DNA of 64,000 nucleotides, taken from positions 1,054,001-1,118,000 of the forward strand of contig NC_018581.1 of assembly GCF_000143885.2 (NCBI RefSeq), read 5' to 3'. Shown here piece after piece: positions 22,054 through 29,685 of this stretch (position 1 is its first letter; each line of letters opens with the position of its first letter). The notes under the pieces are model-generated. The model did not search any database. It was not told the DNA's origin and saw only the letters and a program-made list of their open reading frames with translations. This DNA is from Gordonia sp. KTR9. GTDB lineage: Bacteria > Actinomycetota > Actinomycetes > Mycobacteriales > Mycobacteriaceae. A program made the translations under genes and the position numbers.

Positions 22054-22812
22054 ATGAATAAGATGACAACTACCAGTGATGTGGTCCGCACCGGCATGCT
22101 GCGATCGGTCGCGCCCGAAACCGGCACGGAGTACTCGGTGGTCGTGGCCAGCCCGCGGTCCGAGCCCGCCCTCTGGCGCGAGTACCTCGCCGGCGCGGAC
22201 GCCTCATACCACCGTCACGGGTGCGCCGCAGCGCTCGAGTACGACGAGGTCGCCGGCGGCGAGGGCACGGCGATGTTCTTCGCGGTGCTCGACGCCGAGG
22301 GCAAGGTCGTCGGCGGACTGCGGGTCCAGCCCCGGTTCGAGGCGGCCGCGCAGTCGCATGCGCTGGTCGAATGGGCCGGCCAACCCGGTCAGGTCCAGCT
22401 CGTCAATGCCATCGAAGAGCGTCTGCACGGCGGCATCGTCGAGGTCAAGACGGCCTGGGTGGACGAGCGCTCGTCGATCGCGGGCTCGGTTGCCGGGCAG
22501 TTGTCGCGGCTGGGACTGGTCATCATGGAGATGTCCGGAGTCGATGCCATGATGGCGACCGCGGCCGACCACGTCCTGCGGCGCTGGCAGTCCGGTGGCG
22601 GACGTGTCGACGAGTCGGTGCCGGCCACCCCGTTCCCGGACGACCGCTACCGCACCCGGCTCATGTGGTGGGACCGTGTCCGCCTGAACAGCCTCACCAG
22701 CCCGGAGACCTGGCAGCGGATGCGTCGGGAGGCCGACGCCCTGCAGGCGGTCACGACTCAACGTCCGCTGGTCCGGCTGTCGATGTCGACGAAGTCGGCC
22801 GGGCGCCGGTAG
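22054..22812 (+). CDS. Hypothetical protein, possible GNAT/FeeM-like acyltransferase
   Basis: A 252-residue protein I do not recognise with certainty. The middle part (FFAVLDAEGKVVGGLRVQPR, then EVKTAWVDERSSIAGSVAG and LSRLGLVIMEMSG) has the alternating strand-helix pattern of GNAT or FeeM/LuxI-like acyltransferases, so transfer of an acyl group to a small molecule is a guess. A clear GGAAGGG ribosome site lies 10 bp before ATG 22054 in an unusually AT-rich leader. It is divergent from the E1/nitroreductase gene, and the two likely share control. Its last 55 bp overlap the convergent GGDEF gene. A function as accessory protein without catalysis is possible. Confidence 0.75.
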   Translation: MNKMTTTSDVVRTGMLRSVAPETGTEYSVVVASPRSEPALWREYLAGADASYHRHGCAAALEYDEVAGGEGTAMFFAVLDAEGKVVGGLRVQPRFEAAAQSHALVEWAGQPGQVQLVNAIEERLHGGIVEVKTAWVDERSSIAGSVAGQLSRLGLVIMEMSGVDAMMATAADHVLRRWQSGGGRVDESVPATPFPDDRYRTRLMWWDRVRLNSLTSPETWQRMRREADALQAVTTQRPLVRLSMSTKSAGRR

Positions 22813-23963
22813 AACACCTCGTACAGGCTCGCCGACGGCGGTGACACCGTCCGCTCGGCGTCGGCCGCATGGGCACTGGGTGCGCCGTCGTCCCAGATCA
22901 CCGCGTCGATGGACTCGATCACCGTGGTATCCCGGCCGTTCTCCTTGGCCTGGTACACGCAGGCATCTGCCTGACCCAGGAGGTTGCCGATCACGTCGTC
23001 GGTGGACGAGGCGGTCTCGTAGCGGCCCGAGACGAGATCGTCCCCCGCGAGGCGCAACGGCGCGCAGACACCACCGACGCTGATCGTCACCGGCGCGGCG
23101 GCGGCCACCGCTGCTCGAAGACGTTCGGCGCTGAGCCAGAGCTCGTCGGCGTCGTGGACCACGTGGAACATGAGGAACTCCTCGCCGCCGTAGCGGCAGA
23201 CCTCCGAACCGACGGGCGCGTGCTCACGGATCGCTGCCGACGCCGCCAGCAGTACGCCGTCGCCGGCGAGGTGACCGTACTGGTCGTTGATCTTCTTGAA
23301 GTGGTCGACGTCGAGCAGCAGGATGCCGATCCACCCGGTGGACGAGCGTGCGGCCGAGAGGAGTTGCGAGGCGCGGATCAGGAAACCGCGACGGTTGAGC
23401 AGGCCGGTCAGCGGATCGATTCCGACGAGACGGGTCTGCTGGTCCAGCACGGCCTCCATCGACTTGCGCAGTGCGACCACGAGGAAGACCGGCACCACGA
23501 TCAGACCGAGCATCGCGCCGAAGCTGATCAGGTAGGCGGGCAGCGAGGGAGAGGTGACTGCCAGGACGAAGGCGGCGCACACGACCGCGAGTGCCAGATG
23601 GGACAGGATGAGCCGGGTCGTCGCCGAGATGGCGCCGATCGCCGGGATGACCGCGACGATCGCGAGGACGAGTGCCGACGAACGCGGCGAGGCCAGGATC
23701 ATCGACGTGCCACAGATCCCGACGATGCCCAGGCCGCCGAGGAACGCGAACTCGAGATCGGTCAGCCGAGCGCGGATGGCCGTCACCGCGAAGACGACAG
23801 CGATGAACGACCAGATGATCAACAGGATCGGCATCCCGCCCGGGTAGAGGGTCTCGGGAGCGAGCACGCTGATGACCGGTAGCGGGATGACACCACCGGT
23901 GCTGATCAGCGTCGCCATCGACCGGGCGTCGTAGCGACGGAGCACCCTCCTGATCAACGCCAT
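22758..23963 (-). CDS. Membrane-bound GGDEF diguanylate cyclase
   Basis: A 401-residue protein with about five or six membrane segments (residues 17-165) followed by a GGDEF domain: DPLTGLLNRRG at 183-193 and the active-site GGEEF at 259-263. This should make cyclic di-GMP from two GTP. The product-inhibition motif RxxD expected just upstream (here V-G-S-E, 251-254) is missing. The C-terminal 55 residues beyond the domain are unrelated. ATG 23963 was preferred; an in-frame upstream start at 24266 would add 101 residues that read like translated intergenic DNA (many Cys and Arg, no domain). Divergent from the EAL gene, with which it shares a 462-bp gap. Confidence 0.92.
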   Translation of the reverse strand: MALIRRVLRRYDARSMATLISTGGVIPLPVISVLAPETLYPGGMPILLIIWSFIAVVFAVTAIRARLTDLEFAFLGGLGIVGICGTSMILASPRSSALVLAIVAVIPAIGAISATTRLILSHLALAVVCAAFVLAVTSPSLPAYLISFGAMLGLIVVPVFLVVALRKSMEAVLDQQTRLVGIDPLTGLLNRRGFLIRASQLLSAARSSTGWIGILLLDVDHFKKINDQYGHLAGDGVLLAASAAIREHAPVGSEVCRYGGEEFLMFHVVHDADELWLSAERLRAAVAAAAPVTISVGGVCAPLRLAGDDLVSGRYETASSTDDVIGNLLGQADACVYQAKENGRDTTVIESIDAVIWDDGAPSAHAADAERTVSPPSASLYEVFYRRPADFVDIDSRTSGR

Positions 23964-24425
23964 CAACCACGACCGCTTTCCGTCGGCGGCTGTGCGGGCA
24001 GCCGCTTGTTCGCCGAGATTCGCATTAAAGCCACTGCGACCGCATTGGCGGAAATCGCGCAATCTTTCCTGTCCTACGCATAGGCAATGAAAGCACCTTA
24101 CCAGCAGTTTTGCGGTCACTCTCGGAATCGTTAGCAGACCTGCCGAGAATAGTCGCGAAACGGCGCGCGCGCCGGTCCGGGCACTCTCGAACATCACATA
24201 AGAAAGCAATGTGCCCCCCTCGTCGGTCCCGGGGTCGGAAAAATCCGCCGTCGGTTTCGACGCCACTGCCAGGCACTTGTGAGAACAGTCATATCGCCCG
24301 GACCGGACCCCGACCCGGGTCGAGTTGCCCGCCTTCCGAAGGGGACGCCGGCTGGGTAGAATCTGCCGGTAGAGAACTGCGGCGCCCGGCGCCGCCTGGG
24401 GGGATCGGATTCAGCGAATGACGTC
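23964..24425. other. Intergenic region between divergent GGDEF and EAL genes
   Basis: This 462-bp gap is less GC-rich than the flanking genes and shows no convincing reading frame. It should hold the promoters of both c-di-GMP genes. A -35/-10 pair pointing at the EAL gene is listed separately. I looked for GEMM-type c-di-GMP riboswitch signatures and did not find them. A C-run (GTGCCCCCCTCG, 24209-24220) resembles one upstream of the 22054 gene (ATGCCCCCCTGT, near 21970); the meaning is unknown. Confidence 0.6.
24334..24362 (+). promoter_or_regulatory. Predicted sigma-70-type promoter of the EAL gene
   Basis: TTCCGA at 24334-24339 and TAGAAT at 24357-24362 are separated by 17 bp, about 60 bp before the GTG start of the EAL gene. 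The -10 matches TATAAT at five of six positions; the -35 is weak, as is common in high-GC actinobacteria. Confidence 0.45.
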
Positions 24426-25631
24426 GTGTTGACGTTCGGCACCTCGGTGATCGCGGTGTCGGTCGACCCGTATCACCGTGCTGTGGTCGCGTATGGCTAC
24501 GAGGCGTCGGCCGCGGCCTCCGAACGGTTCATCGAGCAGGTGCTGATGCCCATCAGTCCGCAGGCTCGATTCCACCGACGGTCAGACTTCTACTGGCTCA
24601 TCTACCTCCCGTGGACCGGTGCCGGTGACGAGGAACTCGGACGCAACGCACTGATCGAGGCGGCCCGCACCAAACTCGGCGCCCACTCCGTGAGTGACGG
24701 CGAGCGCAGCTGGTTCCTCGACGTGTGCATGGGTGTCGCCGTCGGCGACGAGCAGCTCGAGGCGAGTTCCGAGGACGATCTGGTCCGCCACGCGGACGCC
24801 GCGCTGTGCGTCGCGCTCAGCAGCCGACGGGCCGTCGTGTTCGCCTCCCCCACCATGCAACGTCACATCCGGGCCGAGGTCGATCTCGCCGGCTGGCTGA
24901 CCCGGTCGGTCGAGCGCGACTTCTCCGTCTTCTATCAGCCGATCGTCTCAGTCTGCGACCGGCGGGTCGTCGGTTATGAGTCCCTGCTCCGGTGGCACAC
25001 CGAACTCGGTGTCCTCGCTCCGGACGCATTTCTTTCTGTGGCCGAGGGGATCTCGCTGTTGGCGCCCATCGGGCGGCATGCGATCGGCGAGGCCATCCGG
25101 GACCTGTCGGGCGAGATCACCCGGAAAGTCGGCGCGAACACGTTCGTCTCGCTCAACCTGTCCGGACAGCAGCTGTGGGACGACGGGCTCGTCTCCTATG
25201 TTGCCGGGCTGATCGACGGACACGGCGTGGACCCGTCGAGGGTCTGGGTCGAGGTGCGCGAGGATCAGGCGATCCGCGTGGACACGTCCGCCTCGCGGGC
25301 GATCGACGCACTGCACGATCTCGGTTGCACGATCTGCATCGACGACCTGGGCGCCGGGTTCTCGGCGCTTCGCTACGTCCGGGACCTCCCGGTGGATGTG
25401 CTGAAGGTCGACCGGACCCTGATCGCGCAACTGGCCGACAGCTCCCCGGACCGCGCCGTCGTCCGGGCGATCGGCGAGATGGCCGCGGCCACCGGGGTGC
25501 AGATGGTGGCCGAGGGCATCGAGTCCGAAGAGGTGCTCCCGATACTGGAGGAGTTCGGCTTCGACTACGCCCAGGGCTACCTGTTCGGTCGGCCCGCGCC
25601 CCTCGCGGACCTGTTCGGATCCGATTCCTGA
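24426..25631 (+). CDS. EAL-domain protein with a degenerate GGDEF-like N-terminus
   Basis: A 401-residue cytosolic protein. Residues about 150-395 are an EAL phosphodiesterase domain: YESLLRW (variant of EALLRW), NLSGQQL, EVREDQ, IDDLGAGFSALRY (variant of DDFGTGYSSL), KVDRTLI, AEGIES and QGYLFGRP. The metal-binding E, N, E, DD, K and E positions all appear present, so c-di-GMP hydrolysis is plausible. Residues 1-150 look like a decayed GGDEF domain: the strand that should carry R-x-GGDEF reads RFHRRSDFYWLI, and the later HADAALCVAL segment matches the usual GGDEF tail. Start is GTG 24426, as the ATG at 24418 is out of frame and stops at once. The gene ends at a hairpin terminator. Confidence 0.9.
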   Translation: MLTFGTSVIAVSVDPYHRAVVAYGYEASAAASERFIEQVLMPISPQARFHRRSDFYWLIYLPWTGAGDEELGRNALIEAARTKLGAHSVSDGERSWFLDVCMGVAVGDEQLEASSEDDLVRHADAALCVALSSRRAVVFASPTMQRHIRAEVDLAGWLTRSVERDFSVFYQPIVSVCDRRVVGYESLLRWHTELGVLAPDAFLSVAEGISLLAPIGRHAIGEAIRDLSGEITRKVGANTFVSLNLSGQQLWDDGLVSYVAGLIDGHGVDPSRVWVEVREDQAIRVDTSASRAIDALHDLGCTICIDDLGAGFSALRYVRDLPVDVLKVDRTLIAQLADSSPDRAVVRAIGEMAAATGVQMVAEGIESEEVLPILEEFGFDYAQGYLFGRPAPLADLFGSDS

Positions 25632-25678
25632 AGATCGCTCTCGGCCGGAATGTGTTGTGAGCGAGCCGCGCCGCACCC

Positions 25679-25718
25679 TGAGGTGTGAGGAGCGATGGCT
25701 CGCTTCGCTCACACCTCA
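25679..25718. terminator. Hairpin between convergent EAL and hsp20 genes (REP-like family)
   Basis: Arms GAGGTGTGAG (25680-25689) and CTCACACCTC (25708-25717) are perfect complements, with an inner TCGC/GCGA-rich loop. It lies between two convergent genes and can serve both. The core CTCGCTTCGCTC also occurs downstream of nusG, so this is a member of a dispersed repeat family rather than a one-off. Confidence 0.7.
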
Positions 25719-25756
25719 AGGGGGGCAAGAGATCACCCGCGTTCAGCGGGCGGCGG

Positions 25757-26203
25757 TCACGTGACCGTCCCGGTCTCGATCGCTTGTGGTCGGCCGGAAC
25801 TCTCCACCTCGATCCGCCGCGGCTTGGCCTTCTCGGCGACCGGGATCGTCACGGTGAGGACGCCGTTGTCGTAGCGCGCCGAGATCGCCGAGCTGTCGAT
25901 GGCGTCGCCGAGAGTCAGCTGGCGGCGGTAGGTTCCGGAGAATCGTTCGCTGGTCAGCCACTGCACGCCTTCGTCGGATGGCGTACTCCGCTGGGCGGAC
26001 AACGTCAGGACGCCGTTGTCGACACTCACGTCGATGGAGCCGGGGTCGGCGCCCGGCAGATCGGCGACGAGCAGATAGTGATCCTCGACCTTATAAAGGT
26101 CCAGAGGCATGAAACGGGGAGTGCGGGCGGTTCCGGCCGCTGAACCGGTCATCATGCCTCGGGTCCAGGCATCCATGTCGGAAAAGGGATCGAAACGAAG
26201 CAC
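25757..26203 (-). CDS. Small heat-shock protein, Hsp20 family
   Basis: A 148-residue ATP-independent chaperone that binds unfolding proteins in large oligomers. The alpha-crystallin domain spans about residues 30-135: PRFMPLDLYKVEDHYLLVADLPGADP and the closing NGVLTVTIPV (the A-x-x-x-N-G-V-L signature). The N-terminus MLRFDPFSDMDAW is typical of actinobacterial Hsp18. GTG start at 26203 is preceded by a near-perfect ribosome site (AGGAGGTGA, complement of 26210-26218). A CIRCE operator overlaps its promoter, so control by HrcA is expected. Monocistronic; convergent with the EAL gene. Confidence 0.95.
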   Translation of the reverse strand: MLRFDPFSDMDAWTRGMMTGSAAGTARTPRFMPLDLYKVEDHYLLVADLPGADPGSIDVSVDNGVLTLSAQRSTPSDEGVQWLTSERFSGTYRRQLTLGDAIDSSAISARYDNGVLTVTIPVAEKAKPRRIEVESSGRPQAIETGTVT

Positions 26204-26276
26204 AGCAGTTCACCTCCTGTTCTACAAGGCTGCTCGCCACCCGTCAGACGAGCAGTTCATCGCTGTACTGCCAACG

Positions 26277-26305
26277 AAGATAGCACCGGATCCCGGGCTC
26301 GTCTA
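26277..26305 (-). promoter_or_regulatory. Predicted hsp20 promoter
   Basis: On the minus strand, -35 TAGACG (26300-26305) and -10 TATCTT (26277-26282) are 17 bp apart, giving an untranslated leader of about 65 nt to the GTG start. The -35 box lies within the left part of the CIRCE element, the arrangement expected for repression by HrcA. Confidence 0.55.
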
Positions 26306-26329
26306 GCACTCCAGGGGTGAGAGTGCCAG
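26303..26329 (-). promoter_or_regulatory. CIRCE element (HrcA operator)
   Basis: TAGCACTC at 26304-26311, a 9-bp spacer, then GAGTGCCA at 26321-26328. This matches the CIRCE consensus TTAGCACTC-N9-GAGTGCTAA at 15 of 18 arm positions with the exact spacer length. It overlaps the predicted hsp20 -35 box about 100 bp upstream of the start codon. HrcA binds CIRCE in most bacteria, mainly at groES/groEL and dnaK; hrcA itself is not in the window. Confidence 0.85.
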
Positions 26330-26460
26330 AAAATTTCCGACCATGGAAACGACACCGCCCGGCCGCGAGTTCGACTGTGCCGGTGGTGGTCCCGGAATAG
26401 CAGGGACGACCCGGAGCGGGGTCGAACGGCGCGGTCGGGCGTCGTCGGATGAGGAGTTGG

Positions 26461-27768
26461 TCAGTCCGTGAGCTCGGTGGCGTCGATGGTGAAGCCGGCG
26501 TTGCGCAGGCGGTCGACGAGGGCGTCGCCCATCGCCACCGCCGTGGTCAGCACCCCGGAGCGTTTGGGCAGCCGGTCGCGGTCGAGGGCCAGTGCCAATG
26601 CACTCTCGGCGAGCATCACCGCGGTGGCCTTGTACCCGGGGTCGCCCTGGGCGCGCATCCGAGCCCGGTATCGTCGGCCGGTGGTGGTCCGCGTGAATGT
26701 GTCGACCACGAAATATCCGCTGTCACGGGCCTTTTCGCTCGGTCCGTCACCGGGTTTCGGCAGCACGCGGTCGAGGACCCGACGCGTGGGGCCGAAGCTC
26801 ATCGCCCCCATGAACGCGCCGGTGCCGACCGCGACCGCGCCGGCGAGCAGGGTCGACACCGCGGGGACGCTGCCCACGCTCATCGTCTCCGCGTAGTGGA
26901 AGTTCTTGCCATAGGCGTTGTCCAGCAACGCATTCGACCGTCGGACGATCCGGGTGTTGTGTGCCGCCATGAAGAAGGGGGCGAGCGTTCCGCGCAGCGA
27001 CGGGTCGACCTTCTTGGCGTTGATGATGGACAGGTCGCTCGGCTCGTCGGACAGGCTGACCCGCGGCACGTCGCCCGGGCCGCTCGACAATGCCTGCGGG
27101 TTGAGCATGAGCCGCCGCGACTGCGCGTTACGTGCCTCCTCGGCGATGACCCGCATGGAGTCGATCGTGCCGCCGGAGATCCCGCCGCGCATCGACGCCA
27201 CCACGAGGGTGGTGTCGGTCATCTCGCCGGCGTCGTCGTCGGAGACCTTCTTGTACAGCGCGTAGGTGGTGATGTCGGACGGTACGGAGTCGAAGCCGCA
27301 GGAGTGGACGATGCGTGCCCCGGAGGCGGCGGCGACCTCGTGGACCTTGTCGATGGAGTAGCGGACGAACGGGACCTCGCCGGTCAGATCGACGTAGTCG
27401 GTGCCGGCGGTGGCCGCCGCCACCACGAGGGCCTCGCCGTACTTGAGGTAGGGACCCACGGTGGTGCAGACGACCTGGGTGCGCGCGACCATGGCGTCGA
27501 GCGCCGCGGGCGACTCCGCGTCGGCGATGATCAGCGGCCAGTCGTGCGCTCGCAGCGGCAGTCGTTTGCGGGCGTCGGTCAGCTTCGACTCGTTGCGTCC
27601 CGCGAGTGCGATCTTCGTGCCGATGGGCGCGTGATCGGCCAGATACCGCGCCGTGAGTTCACCGACGAAGCCGCTGGCGCCGTAGACGACGACGTCGAAT
27701 TCGCGACCGTGCCCGGTGGATCGGTTGTCGGGAGTGGATGTGCTGTCGATGTTCGATTCCCCGCTCAT
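26461..27768 (-). CDS. Saccharopine dehydrogenase-like trans-acting enoyl reductase family protein
   Basis: A 435-residue protein with an N-terminal Rossmann domain (VVVYGASGFVGELTARYL, GRNESKL) and the remaining length matching the family of Mycobacterium tuberculosis Rv2449c/Rv2953. Rv2953 is the trans-acting enoyl reductase of phthiocerol and phenolphthiocerol synthesis; most relatives have unknown substrates, and no polyketide synthase is nearby. One hydrophobic segment (VSTLLAGAVAVGTGAFMGAM, about residue 290) suggests membrane contact. ATG 27768 is preferred over GTG 27798 because the Rossmann domain starts soon after it; both are possible. The gap to hsp20 (26330-26460) holds nothing recognisable beyond the promoter side. 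Confidence 0.88.
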   Translation of the reverse strand: MSGESNIDSTSTPDNRSTGHGREFDVVVYGASGFVGELTARYLADHAPIGTKIALAGRNESKLTDARKRLPLRAHDWPLIIADAESPAALDAMVARTQVVCTTVGPYLKYGEALVVAAATAGTDYVDLTGEVPFVRYSIDKVHEVAAASGARIVHSCGFDSVPSDITTYALYKKVSDDDAGEMTDTTLVVASMRGGISGGTIDSMRVIAEEARNAQSRRLMLNPQALSSGPGDVPRVSLSDEPSDLSIINAKKVDPSLRGTLAPFFMAAHNTRIVRRSNALLDNAYGKNFHYAETMSVGSVPAVSTLLAGAVAVGTGAFMGAMSFGPTRRVLDRVLPKPGDGPSEKARDSGYFVVDTFTRTTTGRRYRARMRAQGDPGYKATAVMLAESALALALDRDRLPKRSGVLTTAVAMGDALVDRLRNAGFTIDATELTD

Positions 27769-27825
27769 CTCCCCGACTTTACGTGGGACGCGGGTCACAC
27801 GTAAGCGCCGACCGGTCCGGGACGC

Positions 27826-28920
27826 TCACGGCGACCGCCGCGCGGCGAGACGGGCCGCGAAGGGCGCCACGAACAGCATGAGCAGCACGCGCAGGATCTG
27901 GGCGGCGACGACGAAGGCGACGTTCCCGCCGGCCCCGGTGGCGGCGGCGAGCACCGCGTAGATGCCGCCCGGTGTCGTCGCCAGATAGCAGTCGAACATC
28001 GACTCGCCGGTCCATGCCGAGAGCACCACGCCCAGAAGTGCGCAGCCGGCCCCGATGGCGAGGATCAGCACCAGCGCGAGGGGCAGGACGCGGCCGATCG
28101 CACGCAGTCGCGGCATCGTGAAACCCAGACCCGCCTGCCATCCGATCACCGCGTAGGCGACGGCGAGCAGGGCGGGGGAGACCTCCGCGGAACCGGCGAT
28201 CCCGGTCAGCTCGGCCACGGTCGCCAGCGCCAGCGGACCGAGCAGACCGGCGGCGGGCATGCGCAGCAACCGGCCGAGCGGAATCCCCACGCCGAGGCAC
28301 ACCGCGAGCAGCAGCAGGCCCCAGGCCTGATCCTGCAGGCTTTCCGCCGACCACGCGTCGGCGCCCGGCGTGACCGCGTCGCCGTCGGCGCCGAACACGA
28401 GGGAGGCGACCAGCGGGATGGTGACGGTCACCAGCGCGACGCGCAGGTACTGGATGACCGCGACCATCCGCTCGTCGCCACCGAATTCGCGGGTCAGCGC
28501 CACCAGTCCGGACGCCCCGCCGGCGACGAGCGCCAGGGAGCCGGTCAGCGGATCGACGTCGCGGCGCAGTCCGAGAAGGGCGCCGCATGCGATGGAGATG
28601 ACGAGCGTGCCCAGACCGATGACGAGGACCGGGAACCACGACGACCCGAGGCCGCTGATCGTCTCCGGCTCGGCCATCGTGCCGATGAAGACCCCGAGGA
28701 CGCCCTGCGACGCCACGAACGCCCACCGCGGGACGATCGGGTCGTCGGAATCGTCGGAACCGGTGTGCGTCCGCCCGGGTGCCCGGCCGGCGATCGCGAG
28801 GGCACCCGCGACCACGAGGCCCGCGAACAGGGCCGCGGCGTCGACGTCGAACACCTCGAGCACCAGCGTCGCGACCGCGGTGAGGAGTACCAGCACTGTC
28901 CAGCGACGCACTGGGTCCAC
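27826..28920 (-). CDS. AbrB-family membrane protein
   Basis: A 364-residue integral membrane protein with about ten hydrophobic segments arranged as two similar halves, the pattern of the AbrB/PF05145 family (sometimes named ammonia monooxygenase by mistake). Gly-rich turns such as LVAGGASGLVALTREFGGDERMVAVIQY and CYLATTPGGIYAVLAAATG occur at matching places in each half. Transport substrate is unknown. Start GTG 28920 gives a short VDPVRRWTV lead into the first segment. Encoded downstream of, and in the same direction as, the methyltransferase gene at 29007, with an 86-bp gap containing a direct repeat. Confidence 0.85.
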   Translation of the reverse strand: MDPVRRWTVLVLLTAVATLVLEVFDVDAAALFAGLVVAGALAIAGRAPGRTHTGSDDSDDPIVPRWAFVASQGVLGVFIGTMAEPETISGLGSSWFPVLVIGLGTLVISIACGALLGLRRDVDPLTGSLALVAGGASGLVALTREFGGDERMVAVIQYLRVALVTVTIPLVASLVFGADGDAVTPGADAWSAESLQDQAWGLLLLAVCLGVGIPLGRLLRMPAAGLLGPLALATVAELTGIAGSAEVSPALLAVAYAVIGWQAGLGFTMPRLRAIGRVLPLALVLILAIGAGCALLGVVLSAWTGESMFDCYLATTPGGIYAVLAAATGAGGNVAFVVAAQILRVLLMLFVAPFAARLAARRSP

Positions 28921-28923
28921 CCT

Positions 28924-28991
28924 AGGCCCGCCGCCGGGAGCGAGCGGGGCGAGTGGAGCCCGCCGCCGGGAGCGGAGCGAGCGGGGCGAAT
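28924..28991. repeat. Imperfect direct repeat, about 27 bp, two copies
   Basis: The string GCCCGCCGCCGGGAGCGAGC recurs (28925 and 28960) with a 5-bp insertion, CGGAG, in the second copy. Each copy contains CCGCCGGG-type self-complementarity. It fills the gap between the methyltransferase and AbrB genes. It looks like a local slippage duplication. Confidence 0.5.
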
Positions 28992-29006
28992 CGAGCGGGT
29001 CGACGC

Positions 29007-29624
29007 TCAGGCGGGTCGGGCGGTCCCGAGGCTCAACGCACCGAACGGTTTCGGGACGCCCGGCTGATAGAACTCGTCGACGGTTCCGAGTGCGAAGCCG
29101 GCGGCGGTCAGTGCGGCTCGCACGTCGCGGGTGAGATGGCAACCGCCCGCGACGCGCTTCTGGACCGGCTCGAGTCGCCGCTGCCATCGGCGGACGCGGG
29201 AGTCCGGTGCGCGGCCGTGTTCGAGGAATGCAAGCCGGCCGTCGGGGCGCAACACGCGTCGCAGCTCGCCGAGCGCCGCCCTCACATCGGGGATGGTGCA
29301 CAGGGTGAAGGTGGTGAGCGCGGAGTCGAAGGAGTCGTCGTCGAAGGGGAGTCGTTGGCCGTCGAGTCCGGCGCGTTCGATGGGCACCGGTGAGGCGGCG
29401 ACGCGTTCGGCGGCCATCGACCAGCCGACCGCGGACGGTTCGACCGCCGCGACCTCGCTGAGCGCGACCGGGTAGACGCCGACGTTGAGGCCCGAACCGA
29501 ATCCGATCTCGACCATCCGGCCGGACAACGGGGCGCAGGCCCGCGCTCGCAGCGGTGTCAATGCGGCCATGCCGCAGGTGCGTTCGATGAGGTGCGGCAG
29601 GACTCGGTCGTCGTAAAAGCCCAC
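29007..29624 (-). CDS. Class I SAM-dependent methyltransferase
   Basis: A 205-residue cytosolic enzyme of the UbiE/Methyltransf_11 type. Motif I is MVEIGFGSGLNVGVYP (SAM-binding glycine loop, about residues 37-52), the acidic end of strand 2 is AVEPS, and motif II/III lie in FDSALTTFTLCTIPDVRAAL and LRRVLRPDGRLAFLEHG. The substrate is unknown; the family includes phospholipid and small-molecule methylases. It is divergent from menD with about 60 bp between starts, so a shared regulatory region is possible. It is distinct from menG at 33.9 kb. Confidence 0.88.
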   Translation of the reverse strand: MGFYDDRVLPHLIERTCGMAALTPLRARACAPLSGRMVEIGFGSGLNVGVYPVALSEVAAVEPSAVGWSMAAERVAASPVPIERAGLDGQRLPFDDDSFDSALTTFTLCTIPDVRAALGELRRVLRPDGRLAFLEHGRAPDSRVRRWQRRLEPVQKRVAGGCHLTRDVRAALTAAGFALGTVDEFYQPGVPKPFGALSLGTARPA

Positions 29625-29685
29625 GTGACGAGGGTAACGCCGCTCCCCGCCGCGATGTCGAAACTCGGGTACCTAGTCTTGTGGG

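Noticed and set aside
21884..22069. N-terminal extension of the E1/nitroreductase fusion by 62 residues
   Set aside because: It overlaps the divergent start region of the 22054 gene and its ribosome site, and Rv1355c-type length is reached without it.
23964..24266. N-terminal extension of the GGDEF protein by 101 residues
   Set aside because: The stretch is less GC-rich, rich in Cys/Arg codons and has no domain. The membrane region starts right after ATG 23963.
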